Of a DNA stretch of 64,000 bases, positions 1 through 8,045 are shown piece by piece (position 1 is the first letter of the stretch; every line of letters starts with the position of its first letter). Source of the DNA: JBELHR01 sp049606855 (GTDB taxonomy: Bacteria; Bacteroidota; Bacteroidia; Flavobacteriales; Flavobacteriaceae); NCBI GenBank assembly GCA_049606855.1, contig JBMYVY010000004.1, positions 124,001 through 188,000 on the forward strand, read 5' to 3'. The notes under the pieces are model-generated. The model made no database searches. It was not told the DNA's origin and saw only the letters and a list, made by a program, of their open reading frames with translations. The translations under genes were made by a program, and so were the position numbers.

Positions 1-1417
1 CAATATCAAAGGTCACTTCAATTTGAGGAACTCCTCTTTGTGCTGGTGGAAGATCAGATAAGTGGAATTTACCAATTGTCTTATTATCCGCTGCCATAGC
101 GCGTTCACCTTGTAATACGTGAATTTCAACTGAAGGTTGGTTGTCCACTGCAGTAGAGAACACCTGAGATTTCTTAGTTGGGATCGTCGTGTTAGCTTCG
201 ATCAACTTCGTCATCACATTCCCCATAGTTTCAATACCTAATGAAAGTGGTGTTACATCTAATAAAAGAACGTCTTTTACATCTCCAGATAAAACTCCTC
301 CTTGAATCGCTGCTCCAATCGCAACAACCTCATCAGGATTCACACCTTTATGTGGATCTTTTCCGAAGAATTTATTTACTTCATCTTGGATTACTGGAAT
401 ACGAGTAGATCCTCCTACTAAGATTACCTCATCGATATCAGAAGTATCTAATCCTGCATCTTGTAAAGCTTTTTTCACTGGCTCCATAGAACGTTTTACT
501 AAAGAATCAGCTAATTGCTCAAACTTAGCACGAGTCAATGTTCTAACTAAGTGCTTAGGTCCTGAAGCCGTAGCAGTCACATATGGAAGGTTAATCTCAG
601 TTTGCGTTGAAGAAGAAAGCTCAATTTTTGCTTTTTCAGCAGCTTCTTTTAAACGTTGAAGCGCCATAGCATCATCTCTTAAGTCAATACCTTCTTCTGT
701 TTTAAATTCTTCAGCTAACCAGTCAATAATCACTTGATCAAAATCATCTCCACCTAAGTGAGTATCTCCGTTAGTTGAAAGTACTTCAAATACACCGTCA
801 CCAACTTCTAAGATTGAGATATCAAATGTACCTCCACCTAAATCGTATACAGCGATTTTTTCGTCTTTTCCTTTTTTATCAATTCCATAAGCTAAAGCTG
901 CCGCTGTAGGCTCGTTGATAATTCGTCTAACTTGTAAACCAGCGATTTCACCCGCTTCCTTAGTCGCTTGACGTTGCGCATCATTAAAGTATGCAGGAAC
1001 AGTAATAACAGCTTCTGTTACATCTTGTCCTAAATAATCCTCAGCAGTTTTCTTCATTTTTTGAAGTGTCATCGCCGAAATTTCTTGTGGCGTATACAAA
1101 CGACCATCTATATCGATACGAGGAGTATCATTGTCTCCTTGAACTACTGAATAAGGAACTCTTTCTGCCTCAGTTTTTGATTCTGAAAATTTATTACCCA
1201 TAAAACGCTTTACAGAATAAATTGTTTTCTTTGGGTTAGTTACTGCCTGTCTTTTAGCAGGGTCTCCAATCTTACGCTCTCCTCCTTCTACGAAAGCAAC
1301 GATAGATGGTGTGGTTCTTTTTCCCTCTGCATTAGGGATTACTACTGGCTCATTTCCTTCCATTACGGCTACACATGAATTCGTAGTACCTAAATCAATT
1401 CCTATAATTTTACTCAT
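1..1417 (-). CDS. dnaK: Molecular chaperone DnaK (Hsp70), C-terminal end cut off by the window
   Basis: Hsp70 chaperone that binds exposed hydrophobic segments of unfolded proteins in an ATP-driven cycle with DnaJ and GrpE in the cytoplasm. The minus-strand reading frame begins at the ATG at 1417 with MSKIIGIDLGTTNSCV, the phosphate-1 loop of the actin-like ATPase domain. It continues through AVYDLGGGTFDIS (phosphate-2), the ILVGGSTRIP adenosine motif and the start of the substrate-binding domain (DVTPLSLGIETMG). About 472 codons are visible. The usual length is about 640, so the last part of the substrate-binding domain and the lid lie outside the window. The start is fixed by the conserved first residues. 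No CIRCE element is visible upstream. The upstream region shared with sdaA carries repeated TGTCA motifs. Identification is secure. Confidence 0.98.
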   Translation of the reverse strand, partial: MSKIIGIDLGTTNSCVAVMEGNEPVVIPNAEGKRTTPSIVAFVEGGERKIGDPAKRQAVTNPKKTIYSVKRFMGNKFSESKTEAERVPYSVVQGDNDTPRIDIDGRLYTPQEISAMTLQKMKKTAEDYLGQDVTEAVITVPAYFNDAQRQATKEAGEIAGLQVRRIINEPTAAALAYGIDKKGKDEKIAVYDLGGGTFDISILEVGDGVFEVLSTNGDTHLGGDDFDQVIIDWLAEEFKTEEGIDLRDDAMALQRLKEAAEKAKIELSSSTQTEINLPYVTATASGPKHLVRTLTRAKFEQLADSLVKRSMEPVKKALQDAGLDTSDIDEVILVGGSTRIPVIQDEVNKFFGKDPHKGVNPDEVVAIGAAIQGGVLSGDVKDVLLLDVTPLSLGIETMGNVMTKLIEANTTIPTKKSQVFSTAVDNQPSVEIHVLQGERAMAADNKTIGKFHLSDLPPAQRGVPQIEVTFDI

Positions 1418-1651
1418 AACTATATATCTATTTTTTTATTTCTTAAAATTTAATTTCAAATACGATTTGTATATGTCAACTTGTGTGCCAAGTCCTTTTA
1501 GATACTATTTTGTCAGTTTTGTGTCTAAAAATCACGTAAGACAATGACATCTTGACACTAAACCCATTGATTTGCAGACATTTTTTGTCAAATTCGTATT
1601 TAAGCATTGAAAAACCGACTTATTTTATACTTTTGTCAAAATTCAAATCAA
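1418..1651. other. Divergent intergenic region between dnaK and sdaA with repeated TGTCA/TGACA motifs
   Basis: This gap of about 234 bases is among the longest in the window. It carries TGTCA or its complement TGACA at 1474, 1511, 1545, 1553, 1586 and 1634. The last two lie in similar contexts (TTTTTTGTCAAATTC and CTTTTGTCAAAATTC). A good sdaA promoter sits at the right end. I see no clear TAnnTTTG box for dnaK, no CIRCE and no RNA gene. Confidence 0.5.
1607..1635 (+). promoter_or_regulatory. Bacteroidetes-type promoter of sdaA
   Basis: TTG at 1607-1609 is followed after 18 bases by TACTTTTG at 1628-1635, matching the Bacteroidetes primary sigma consensus TTG-N19-TAnnTTTG. Transcription would begin near 1642, ten bases before the ATG at 1652. 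This rules out the in-frame TTG at 1607 as a start codon. Confidence 0.75.
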
Positions 1652-3067
1652 ATGAATGCCATAAGTGTATTTGACATGTTAAAAATCGGTGTGGGCCCTT
1701 CGAGTTCACATACTTTGGGACCTTGGAAAGCTGCAGGGGAATTTGCCTCTAAAGTTAATAGACTCCAACCATCTCGATTAAAAATAACCGTTTATGGTTC
1801 ATTATCTCTAACAGGGAAAGGTCATGCTACAGATATAGCCATTCTATTAGGACTTTCCGGTGCTGATCCTGTAACATTTGATTGTGGCGCAATAGACGAG
1901 ACTGTAGGTCTGATCAAAACATTTAAGAGATTAAACCTATCAGGTATTTTTAATATGGATTTTGATTTCGAGAAGGACTTTGAATTTAATAATAGTTTCA
2001 AAGATGCTCATGCCAATACTATGACTTTTGAAGCACTTGATCAAAATAATAACACCATTCTACTTGAAGAATATTATTCTATCGGCGGAGGGTTTATTGC
2101 TAAATCTGGATATTCTGAGAATAAAAAAGATAAAAATCAAGAAATACAATTGCCATTTCCCATTCATTCCGCTAAAGATTTATTGAGACATTGCTGGGAA
2201 GAAAACAAAAGTATCAGTGAGATTGTAGAAAAAAATGAAAAGGCATGGCGATCAGATCAGGAGATTGACGAAGATTTATCCAAAATATGGCAGGTGATGC
2301 TCGAAGCCATGTATGAAGGCTGTCATACTGAGGGAATATTACCCGGAGGTTTAGAGGTAAAAAGACGTGCTTTCAAGACCCATAAAAAACTAATCAAAAG
2401 CCCCGGAAATTATACCCTAGAACAATGGATTCCTTTAATTCGTTCAACAGAAGTAAAATTTAGGGAAATTTTGAAATGGGTAAGTTGTTTTGCCTTAAGT
2501 GTAAATGAGGTAAATGCTTCACTTGGTCGAGTGGTGACTGCTCCAACAAACGGGTCGGCAGGGGTAATTCCTGCGGTCTTGATGTATTATTTAGTGATCG
2601 AAAACCATCAAGCCAATTTTAAGGATATTAAAAAGTTTCTTTTAATTGCAGGAGAGATTGGATGTATTTTTAAAAAAAATGCAACTATATCAGCTGCTAT
2701 GGGTGGATGTCAAGCTGAAATAGGAGTCTCCTCTGCTATGGCAGCAGGTGCGCTATGTGAATTGTTAGGGGGGAGTCCGGAGCAAGCAGCCTCAGCGGCT
2801 GAAATTGCAATGGAACACCATTTGGGAATGACCTGCGATCCAATCGGTGGTTTAGTCCAAATTCCTTGTATAGAAAGAAATGCCATGGGTGCTATTAAAG
2901 CCATTCATGCTGCAGAACTTGCATTAGAAAATGACGATAATCAATCAAAAGTCAGCTTGGATGAGGTGATTGCTACGATGTGGAAAACCGCCCAAGACAT
3001 GCATTCCAATTATAAGGAAACTGCCCAGGGCGGCTTAGCCATATCGGTAGGTTTAGCGGATTGTTAA
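1652..3067 (+). CDS. sdaA: L-serine ammonia-lyase (iron-sulfur dependent, single chain)
   Basis: Converts L-serine to pyruvate and ammonia using a [4Fe-4S] cluster. The 471-residue chain has the N-terminal domain with the GPSSSHTLGPWKAA motif. It then has the C-terminal catalytic domain with APTNGSAGVIPAVL, the cysteine-bearing segments GEIGCIFKKNATISAAMGGC and MTCDPIGGLVQIPC, and an ordinary C-terminus. Length fits one-chain SdaA enzymes in which the alpha and beta parts are fused. I chose the ATG at 1652 rather than the upstream in-frame TTG at 1607 because the promoter overlaps that TTG and the family begins near this methionine. Its stop codon overlaps the convergent proteorhodopsin stop by four bases. 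It would drain serine made by the SerB-SerA fusion protein encoded at 21445-23334 into pyruvate. Confidence 0.95.
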   Translation: MNAISVFDMLKIGVGPSSSHTLGPWKAAGEFASKVNRLQPSRLKITVYGSLSLTGKGHATDIAILLGLSGADPVTFDCGAIDETVGLIKTFKRLNLSGIFNMDFDFEKDFEFNNSFKDAHANTMTFEALDQNNNTILLEEYYSIGGGFIAKSGYSENKKDKNQEIQLPFPIHSAKDLLRHCWEENKSISEIVEKNEKAWRSDQEIDEDLSKIWQVMLEAMYEGCHTEGILPGGLEVKRRAFKTHKKLIKSPGNYTLEQWIPLIRSTEVKFREILKWVSCFALSVNEVNASLGRVVTAPTNGSAGVIPAVLMYYLVIENHQANFKDIKKFLLIAGEIGCIFKKNATISAAMGGCQAEIGVSSAMAAGALCELLGGSPEQAASAAEIAMEHHLGMTCDPIGGLVQIPCIERNAMGAIKAIHAAELALENDDNQSKVSLDEVIATMWKTAQDMHSNYKETAQGGLAISVGLADC

Positions 3068-3786
3068 GCCTTAGACGATTTCATCGCAAGGTCATAAACT
3101 ACTAATCCAAATCCAATTTTATTAATTGCATCTCCAATGTTGTATATCACATCCATAGAGATGCCTCCGAAGATTCCGTCATACCATCCTGGAGTTCCAG
3201 CCATATATCCTAGTGGATAAATTGCCCATCCTACAAGAACAAACCAACATAAAATTTTGTGGGCATGCAATACTTCTGGAGTCGACTGCTCAGCAAGCTT
3301 TTTGGCGCTTCCTAACCAGATATCATAAACTATTACGAAATATGCAATTCCTGAAATTAAGCCCCAGAACCAAGCATTATCTCTGTAAACAACTTCTCCG
3401 AAATACCCTGTAACGAGCATGATTACACTTAAGATAATTAATCTCCACATTAATGATTTTTTCGCTCCTGCTACTTTTAAAATCAAATAGAACTCAACAC
3501 ACATTAATGGAACGGTTAAGACCCAATCCACGTATCTGAAGAAAGTTGGTGATTCTCCGAATGCACTCCAATAATCTCTCATATACCAATAATGCACTGC
3601 TGCAATAAAGGTAATTAAGCCGGATACAATCAAAGAGGTTCGCCACTTCTTATCCACACTTCCCATGGATAGAAAAAAGAATACGGATGCAGCCATCATA
3701 GCCATACACCCCACAAAGAAAGTAAAGCCCACGTAATCGTTCGTGGCTAACTTAGAAACTGACATTAAAGTAATTAAGTAACTCAT
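3064..3786 (-). CDS. Proteorhodopsin, light-driven proton pump
   Basis: Seven-helix retinal protein of the inner membrane that exports protons in light. The 240-residue chain has the helix-C motif RYVDWVLTVPLMCVEF. Asp87 is the proton acceptor, Thr91 is conserved, and Glu98 is the proton donor, giving the DTE pattern of proton pumps rather than the NDQ pattern of sodium pumps. His65 matches the acceptor-coupled histidine. Lys223 in GDAINKIGFG is the Schiff-base lysine, and Asp219 is the second counter-ion. Met95 sits at the spectral-tuning site (105 in the reference protein), where Leu or Met gives green and Gln gives blue absorption. The gene is divergent from blh with 69 bases between starts. 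I see no clear TAnnTTTG box upstream of it, so its promoter is unresolved. Function as an outward proton pump is well supported by family knowledge. Confidence 0.97.
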   Translation of the reverse strand: MSYLITLMSVSKLATNDYVGFTFFVGCMAMMAASVFFFLSMGSVDKKWRTSLIVSGLITFIAAVHYWYMRDYWSAFGESPTFFRYVDWVLTVPLMCVEFYLILKVAGAKKSLMWRLIILSVIMLVTGYFGEVVYRDNAWFWGLISGIAYFVIVYDIWLGSAKKLAEQSTPEVLHAHKILCWFVLVGWAIYPLGYMAGTPGWYDGIFGGISMDVIYNIGDAINKIGFGLVVYDLAMKSSKA

Positions 3787-3820
3787 AAATAAATATTTTT
3801 TGTTTAACTTTGGTTATTAA

Positions 3821-3850
3821 TTGTTAAACAACAACTACAACTTATTTTTA
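3821..3850 (+). promoter_or_regulatory. Probable promoter of blh (leaderless)
   Basis: TTG at 3821-3823 is followed after 19 bases by TATTTTTA at 3843-3850, a one-mismatch copy of TAnnTTTG. The ATG lies at 3856, about where transcription should start, so the mRNA may be leaderless. No equivalent match is seen for the opposite-strand proteorhodopsin. Confidence 0.5.
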
Positions 3851-3855
3851 ACTAT

Positions 3856-4689
3856 ATGAAAAAATATCTCACAAAAAATTCTGATTATCAGACTCTTTAC
3901 CTTTTTTTATGTGTTTTTTCTGCGTGGTTGATAAATAGATTCAGTATTCAAATTCAAGACATCATTTCTATTTTCTTTCTTTTGAGTTTAGGTTTGCTAC
4001 ATGGAGTCTTCGATATGGATATGGCTCAACTAAAAGGGCATTCAAAAAGAAAAGTCTTAGTGGTTTACATCAGCTTTCTAATAGCGGGCATCTTACTATT
4101 GCAGTTAAAAACTGATTTATTTATTTGGCTATTATTATTGATCTCATGCATTCATTTCGGAGAAGACTTTGTTATTGAAAAAAAATCTAAAATATTAATC
4201 TCTGTAATTATAGGCGTGAATCAATTATCGTGGTTTTTTACAATTAACTTAAATGAATTTGAGGGCTATATGTACAATTTAGGCATAGAACTCTACATGA
4301 ATCAACAGGTTTTAATACTGTTAAACAGTGGCTTAACTTTGTTTATACTCAGCTTACCGATTAAAAAAACTTGGTTTATTCTAAATACTGCTCTTGTAAT
4401 ATTACTCTCCTTATCCTGTAGATTGATACCTGCCTTTGCTATTTATTTCTCTCTAGGACATAGTCTTCCTTCAAGTCAACTTCAAATAAAAAAATTAAGT
4501 GAATACTTTGATAAGAAGCGATTTTATAAAATTTTAAAAAGAGGACTAATGGTCTATCTAACAGCCTTGTTGATACTAGTCCTGTTTTTTGCGATTATGC
4601 CGGAACTCGAATTTAGTTTAATGGCACTTGTTTATTTAATGCTACTAGCGGTTCCTCATAGCTTTATCATGCATCAATTTGAAAGTTAA
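3856..4689 (+). CDS. blh: Brp/Blh-family beta-carotene 15,15'-dioxygenase
   Basis: Integral-membrane iron oxygenase that cleaves beta-carotene into two retinal molecules, the chromophore of the adjacent proteorhodopsin. The 277-residue chain has several hydrophobic helices and the family's histidine-bearing segments: LLHGVFDMD (His49), CIHFGEDF (His100), SLGHSLPSSQ (His202) and VPHSFIMHQF (His268, His273). The characterised marine enzyme uses an HxxxH pair at the third site. Here the fourth position after His202 is Ser206, so one ligand may be replaced or supplied by another His. The gene is divergent from the rhodopsin gene, and its stop overlaps the convergent yaaA stop by four bases. No carotenoid genes (crtE, B, I, Y) are in the window, so beta-carotene must be made from another locus. 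Confidence 0.9.
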   Translation: MKKYLTKNSDYQTLYLFLCVFSAWLINRFSIQIQDIISIFFLLSLGLLHGVFDMDMAQLKGHSKRKVLVVYISFLIAGILLLQLKTDLFIWLLLLISCIHFGEDFVIEKKSKILISVIIGVNQLSWFFTINLNEFEGYMYNLGIELYMNQQVLILLNSGLTLFILSLPIKKTWFILNTALVILLSLSCRLIPAFAIYFSLGHSLPSSQLQIKKLSEYFDKKRFYKILKRGLMVYLTALLILVLFFAIMPELEFSLMALVYLMLLAVPHSFIMHQFES

Positions 4690-5447
4690 CGAGTAAAAAT
4701 GAGGTTATTCTCATCAGACAAATTACTGTCAAAGGCATAGCCATCTAGATCAAAACCTTTTAACTGTTCTATAGTTGTAATCTTATTATTTGCACAGTAT
4801 CTCAGCATTAAACCTCTCGCCTTTTTAGCGAAAAAACTTATCATTTTCAACTGCCCATTCTTGTAATCTTTAAACTGAGCATTAATTACTGGAACATTCA
4901 TCTTCTTTAAATCAACCGCCTTTGAATATTCTGTACTTGCCAAATTAAGAATAAAATCTTCTTGAGAGTCGCACGCAGATTTTACGTATTTCGTCAAAAT
5001 CGGCTTCCATAATTCGTATAAATTTTTTCTCGTCCCAACTTTTAACTTTGTCCCCATCTCAAGTCGATATGGCAAAATGAAATCAAAAGGCTTTAAAATC
5101 CCATATAAACCAGATAAAATCATCAGGTTTAACTGTAAATATTCTAAGTCTTGTTCGGAAAGCTGATCTACATCTAAACCTTGATAAACATCTCCCGTAA
5201 AAGCAAAAACTGCCGGTCTTGATTCCTTTTGACTGAAATCAACATACCAGTCTTGATTTCTTTGCCAATTCAATTCTGCCAATTTTTCTGAAATCCCCAT
5301 CAAGTCTTTTAGTTTTTTGGGGTTCTTCTTAACAAGCACTTTCATGATGCGCTCACTCTGTAACATAAACTCTGGTTGCTCGAAAGTAAAATTTGGAACG
5401 GTTCTTTCGAAGTCCAAAGATTTAGCAGGGGATAATAGTATTTTCAT
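4686..5447 (-). CDS. yaaA: YaaA family peroxide-stress protein (DUF328/UPF0246)
   Basis: In Escherichia coli, YaaA limits free iron and oxidative damage during peroxide stress; the biochemistry is DNA binding of uncertain role. This 253-residue protein starts with the diagnostic MKILLSPAKSLDFE. It also carries LSGLYGILKPFDFILPYRLE and the C-terminal GFDLDGYAFDSNLSDEN region, with normal family length. It is the second gene of a minus-strand pair. Its ATG overlaps the stop of the upstream pseudouridine synthase in an ATGA junction at 5444-5447, implying translational coupling. It converges with blh, overlapping by four bases at the stop codons. Confidence 0.93.
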   Translation of the reverse strand: MKILLSPAKSLDFERTVPNFTFEQPEFMLQSERIMKVLVKKNPKKLKDLMGISEKLAELNWQRNQDWYVDFSQKESRPAVFAFTGDVYQGLDVDQLSEQDLEYLQLNLMILSGLYGILKPFDFILPYRLEMGTKLKVGTRKNLYELWKPILTKYVKSACDSQEDFILNLASTEYSKAVDLKKMNVPVINAQFKDYKNGQLKMISFFAKKARGLMLRYCANNKITTIEQLKGFDLDGYAFDSNLSDENNLIFTR

Positions 5448-6460
5448 GATTCAATTGAATTTATCGCATAATTTCTCCATTTTTCGACGAGTTGCGTCAT
5501 ATCAGGAGGAAGTTCGGAGTTAAAACTTAAACGCTCCCCTGTTTTGGGATGAGTAAATGCCAATGTCTTTGCATGTAATGCTTGACGCGGGCAAACATCG
5601 AAACAGTTTTCAACAAATTGTTTGTATTTGGTAAATGTAGTTCCCTTCAAAATTTGATCTCCACCATACCTAGCATCATTAAATAAAGTATGTCCCAAGT
5701 ATTTCATGTGAGCTCGAATTTGATGAGTACGTCCAGTTTCCAATTGACATTCAACTAAGGTTACATATCCTAATCGTTCCAATACCCTATAATGAGTTAC
5801 CGCGCTCTTTCCAAATTCTCCTTCTGGGAAAACTGTCATTTGCAATCGATTTTTCAGATGTCTTCCAATATGGCCCGTAATTGTACCTCTATCGGATTCC
5901 ATATTACCCCATGCAACTGCTTGATACAAACGTTCCGTTGATTTCTCAAAGAATTGTTTTGCTAAATGAGCCATGGCAAATTCAGTTTTTGCAACAACCA
6001 AAAGGCCTGAAGTATCTTTATCGATTCGGTGCACTAGACCAGGTCTTTCATTCGAATTATTTGGCAAATTTTCAACATGATGAATCAATCCATTGACTAA
6101 GGTCCCTTGATAATTTCCATGACCGGGATGAACAACCATACCTGCTGGTTTGTTAATCACCATGAGTTCATCGTCCTCATAAACAATATCCAATGGAATA
6201 TCCTCTGCTACCAATAAATTTTCATGAGGTGGATAAGCCAAGACAACGCGAACTACATCTTTGGGCTTGACCTTATAATTTGATTTAACTGGAACATCGT
6301 TTACCCAAACATTGCCCGCCTTTGCTGCTAATTGAATTTTATTACGAGTGGCATTCTCAATAAAATTCATCAAAAATTTATCAACCCTCAACGGCTCTTG
6401 TCCGTCGTGAGCTACATATTTAAAATGTTCGTATAATTCTTCGTTATCTTCCATTTCCAT
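5444..6460 (-). CDS. RluA-family 23S rRNA pseudouridine synthase
   Basis: Isomerises uridine to pseudouridine in RNA. The 338-residue chain has an N-terminal S4 RNA-binding domain (about residues 15-80). It then has the RluA-family catalytic core with the HRIDKDTSGLLVVAKT motif bearing the catalytic Asp, and GRTHQIRAHM. The S4 domain and length fit RluD-like enzymes, which act on helix 69 of 23S rRNA, but the exact target cannot be read from sequence. It lies between the PASTA protein gene (17-base overlap) and yaaA (ATGA overlap), so the three are probably one transcript. A second Met two codons in could also be the start. Confidence 0.93.
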   Translation of the reverse strand: MEMEDNEELYEHFKYVAHDGQEPLRVDKFLMNFIENATRNKIQLAAKAGNVWVNDVPVKSNYKVKPKDVVRVVLAYPPHENLLVAEDIPLDIVYEDDELMVINKPAGMVVHPGHGNYQGTLVNGLIHHVENLPNNSNERPGLVHRIDKDTSGLLVVAKTEFAMAHLAKQFFEKSTERLYQAVAWGNMESDRGTITGHIGRHLKNRLQMTVFPEGEFGKSAVTHYRVLERLGYVTLVECQLETGRTHQIRAHMKYLGHTLFNDARYGGDQILKGTTFTKYKQFVENCFDVCPRQALHAKTLAFTHPKTGERLSFNSELPPDMTQLVEKWRNYAINSIES

Positions 6461-6998
6461 CTCCCAATTTCAAATCTAAAACCGCATATTTCGGTAATTT
6501 TTGACCGATTTTAACTTCCTTTCCTTCATAAATCACTCCTCTGACCACATCTAAACCAATATCCCTTACATAGATAAATTCACCAATATTAAAACCTGTA
6601 GCTTGCAATTCAGAAAGGGCTTGGCGTTTGGTTTTGCCTAATATATTTGGAATTGCAATATTTTGATACTTACTTGGATTCAATGTTAAATATATTTTCC
6701 TGTTCTCCTTAACATCCTCCCCGGCCTTGGGCTTTTGCTCAACAACTGATAAAGGAGGGTAATTCGGATTAAAACTGGCTGAATCCATTACTGAAACTCT
6801 TAAAGAAAGATCAGCTAAAACTGTTTCTGCCTCACTTACTGACAATTTCGAAAGATCCGGAACTTCTATTTTTTCTCCATGCCTTGTTGATACCTCGAGG
6901 TACTTCATCGTTGCAAAAAGTGTTGCACCTATGACCACTATGGCAACAGCAAGATTTATAAGAAATGTTTTTGAATATAAAAATTTAATAAAGTTCAT
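6444..6998 (-). CDS. PASTA domain-containing membrane protein
   Basis: The 184-residue protein has one N-terminal membrane segment (about residues 10-32). A periplasmic part follows with two PASTA repeats, one in EVPDLSKLSVSEAETVL and one in AIPNILGKTKRQALSEL. PASTA domains in Gram-positive bacteria bind peptidoglycan stem peptides, but there is no kinase or transpeptidase domain here, so its role is unknown. I placed the start at the ATG at 6998 rather than the in-frame ATG at 7034. The reason is that a minus-strand TATCTTTG box at 7014-7021 would put transcription near 7005. It is divergent from ddl, a D-alanyl-D-alanine ligase, which fits a cell-wall connection. Confidence 0.85.
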   Translation of the reverse strand: MNFIKFLYSKTFLINLAVAIVVIGATLFATMKYLEVSTRHGEKIEVPDLSKLSVSEAETVLADLSLRVSVMDSASFNPNYPPLSVVEQKPKAGEDVKENRKIYLTLNPSKYQNIAIPNILGKTKRQALSELQATGFNIGEFIYVRDIGLDVVRGVIYEGKEVKIGQKLPKYAVLDLKLGDGNGR

Positions 6999-7013
6999 GG
7001 GATATGCTTTTAG

Positions 7014-7052
7014 ACAAAGATATAAACCTTTCATTTATATTTGATATTTTTG
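7014..7052. promoter_or_regulatory. Overlapping divergent -7 boxes between the PASTA gene and ddl
   Basis: On the minus strand TATCTTTG (7021-7014) sits 16 bases before the PASTA ATG at 6998. On the plus strand TATTTTTG (7045-7052) sits 18 bases before the ddl ATG at 7071. Both match TAnnTTTG. The -33 elements are weak and each lies in or near the other promoter, so the two polymerases should compete. Confidence 0.6.
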
Positions 7053-7070
7053 TTTTACTAAGTGATAAAG

Positions 7071-8045
7071 ATGAAGAAAAATATAGCCATTTTAATGGGA
7101 GGTTATTCCTCAGAATACGATATTTCAATTAAAAGCGGAAGTATTGTTGCTCAATACCTAGATACCGAATTATTTGAAGCTTACCCGGTGTATATTAATC
7201 GTGAAAGTTGGTTTTATTTAGATTCTAAGGGGGTAAAATATTTAATTGATAAATCTGATTTTTCATTGAACACTCCTCAAAAAGTACAATTTGATGTTGT
7301 GTTTAATGCAATCCATGGAATTCCAGGAGAAAATGGTCAGATTCTGGCCTATTTGGAACTTATAGGAATTCCTCACACCTCTGCCCCTTTTTATCAAATG
7401 GCTCTAACCTTTAATAAAAAAGATTGTCTAGCAGTCGCAAGTAAATACAAAATACCCACTGCCAAAAGTATTTTTCTCAACCAAGGAGACCCTATTTCCC
7501 CTAATAAAATTTTAGAATCTTTAGATTTTCCAATATTTGTAAAACCAAATCAAGCCGGGTCCTCTTTTGGTATATCAAAGGTTTACAATGAAGATGAATT
7601 GATAAAAGGCATATATAGTGCATTTAAGGAGGATGATCAAATTATTCTTGAAGAAGGCCTAAATGGAACTGAAGTTTCCGTCGGAGTTATTAGCAGCCCC
7701 AAAGGCCCTATGGTTCTTCCAATTACTGAAATCGTGAGTGAAAATGATTTTTTCGATTATGAAGCAAAATATCACGGAAAATCTCAAGAAATAACACCCG
7801 CAAGGATAAGTGAGCAGGAACGAATAACGGTAAGCAAAATGGCAGTCGCACTATATGAAAAACTCAAAATGTCAGGATTTAGTCGATCCGAATTTATTTT
7901 TGTTGATGGTGTCCCTCATTTTCTAGAAATGAACACCGTTCCGGGCCTAACCAAGGAAAGTATTCTTCCTCAACAAGCTGCTGTTGCTGGCATCAGTCTA
8001 ACTGAATTGTTTACCTTAGCGATAAATCAAGCACAAAGCTCATGA
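7071..8045 (+). CDS. ddl: D-alanine--D-alanine ligase
   Basis: ATP-grasp ligase that makes D-Ala-D-Ala for peptidoglycan precursors in the cytoplasm. The 324-residue chain begins MKKNIAILMGGYSSEYDIS. It has VFNAIHGIPGENGQI, the ATP-grasp segment FPIFVKPNQAGSSFGIS, and the C-terminal metal and substrate residues in FLEMNTVPGLTKESI. The ATG at 7071 is preferred over the in-frame GTG at 7062 because it matches the family start and lies at a sensible distance from the TATTTTTG box. The end overlaps coaD by four bases (ATGA), so ddl, coaD and the M14 peptidase gene look like one operon. Confidence 0.96.
   Translation: MKKNIAILMGGYSSEYDISIKSGSIVAQYLDTELFEAYPVYINRESWFYLDSKGVKYLIDKSDFSLNTPQKVQFDVVFNAIHGIPGENGQILAYLELIGIPHTSAPFYQMALTFNKKDCLAVASKYKIPTAKSIFLNQGDPISPNKILESLDFPIFVKPNQAGSSFGISKVYNEDELIKGIYSAFKEDDQIILEEGLNGTEVSVGVISSPKGPMVLPITEIVSENDFFDYEAKYHGKSQEITPARISEQERITVSKMAVALYEKLKMSGFSRSEFIFVDGVPHFLEMNTVPGLTKESILPQQAAVAGISLTELFTLAINQAQSS

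Noticed and set aside
1418..1606. CIRCE or sigma-32-type heat-shock promoter for dnaK
   Set aside because: No TTAGCACTC-N9-GAGTGCTAA repeat or CTTGAA/CCCCAT pair is seen.
1607..1651. A longer start for sdaA at a TTG upstream
   Set aside because: The TTG is the -33 element of the promoter and the extra residues do not match the family.
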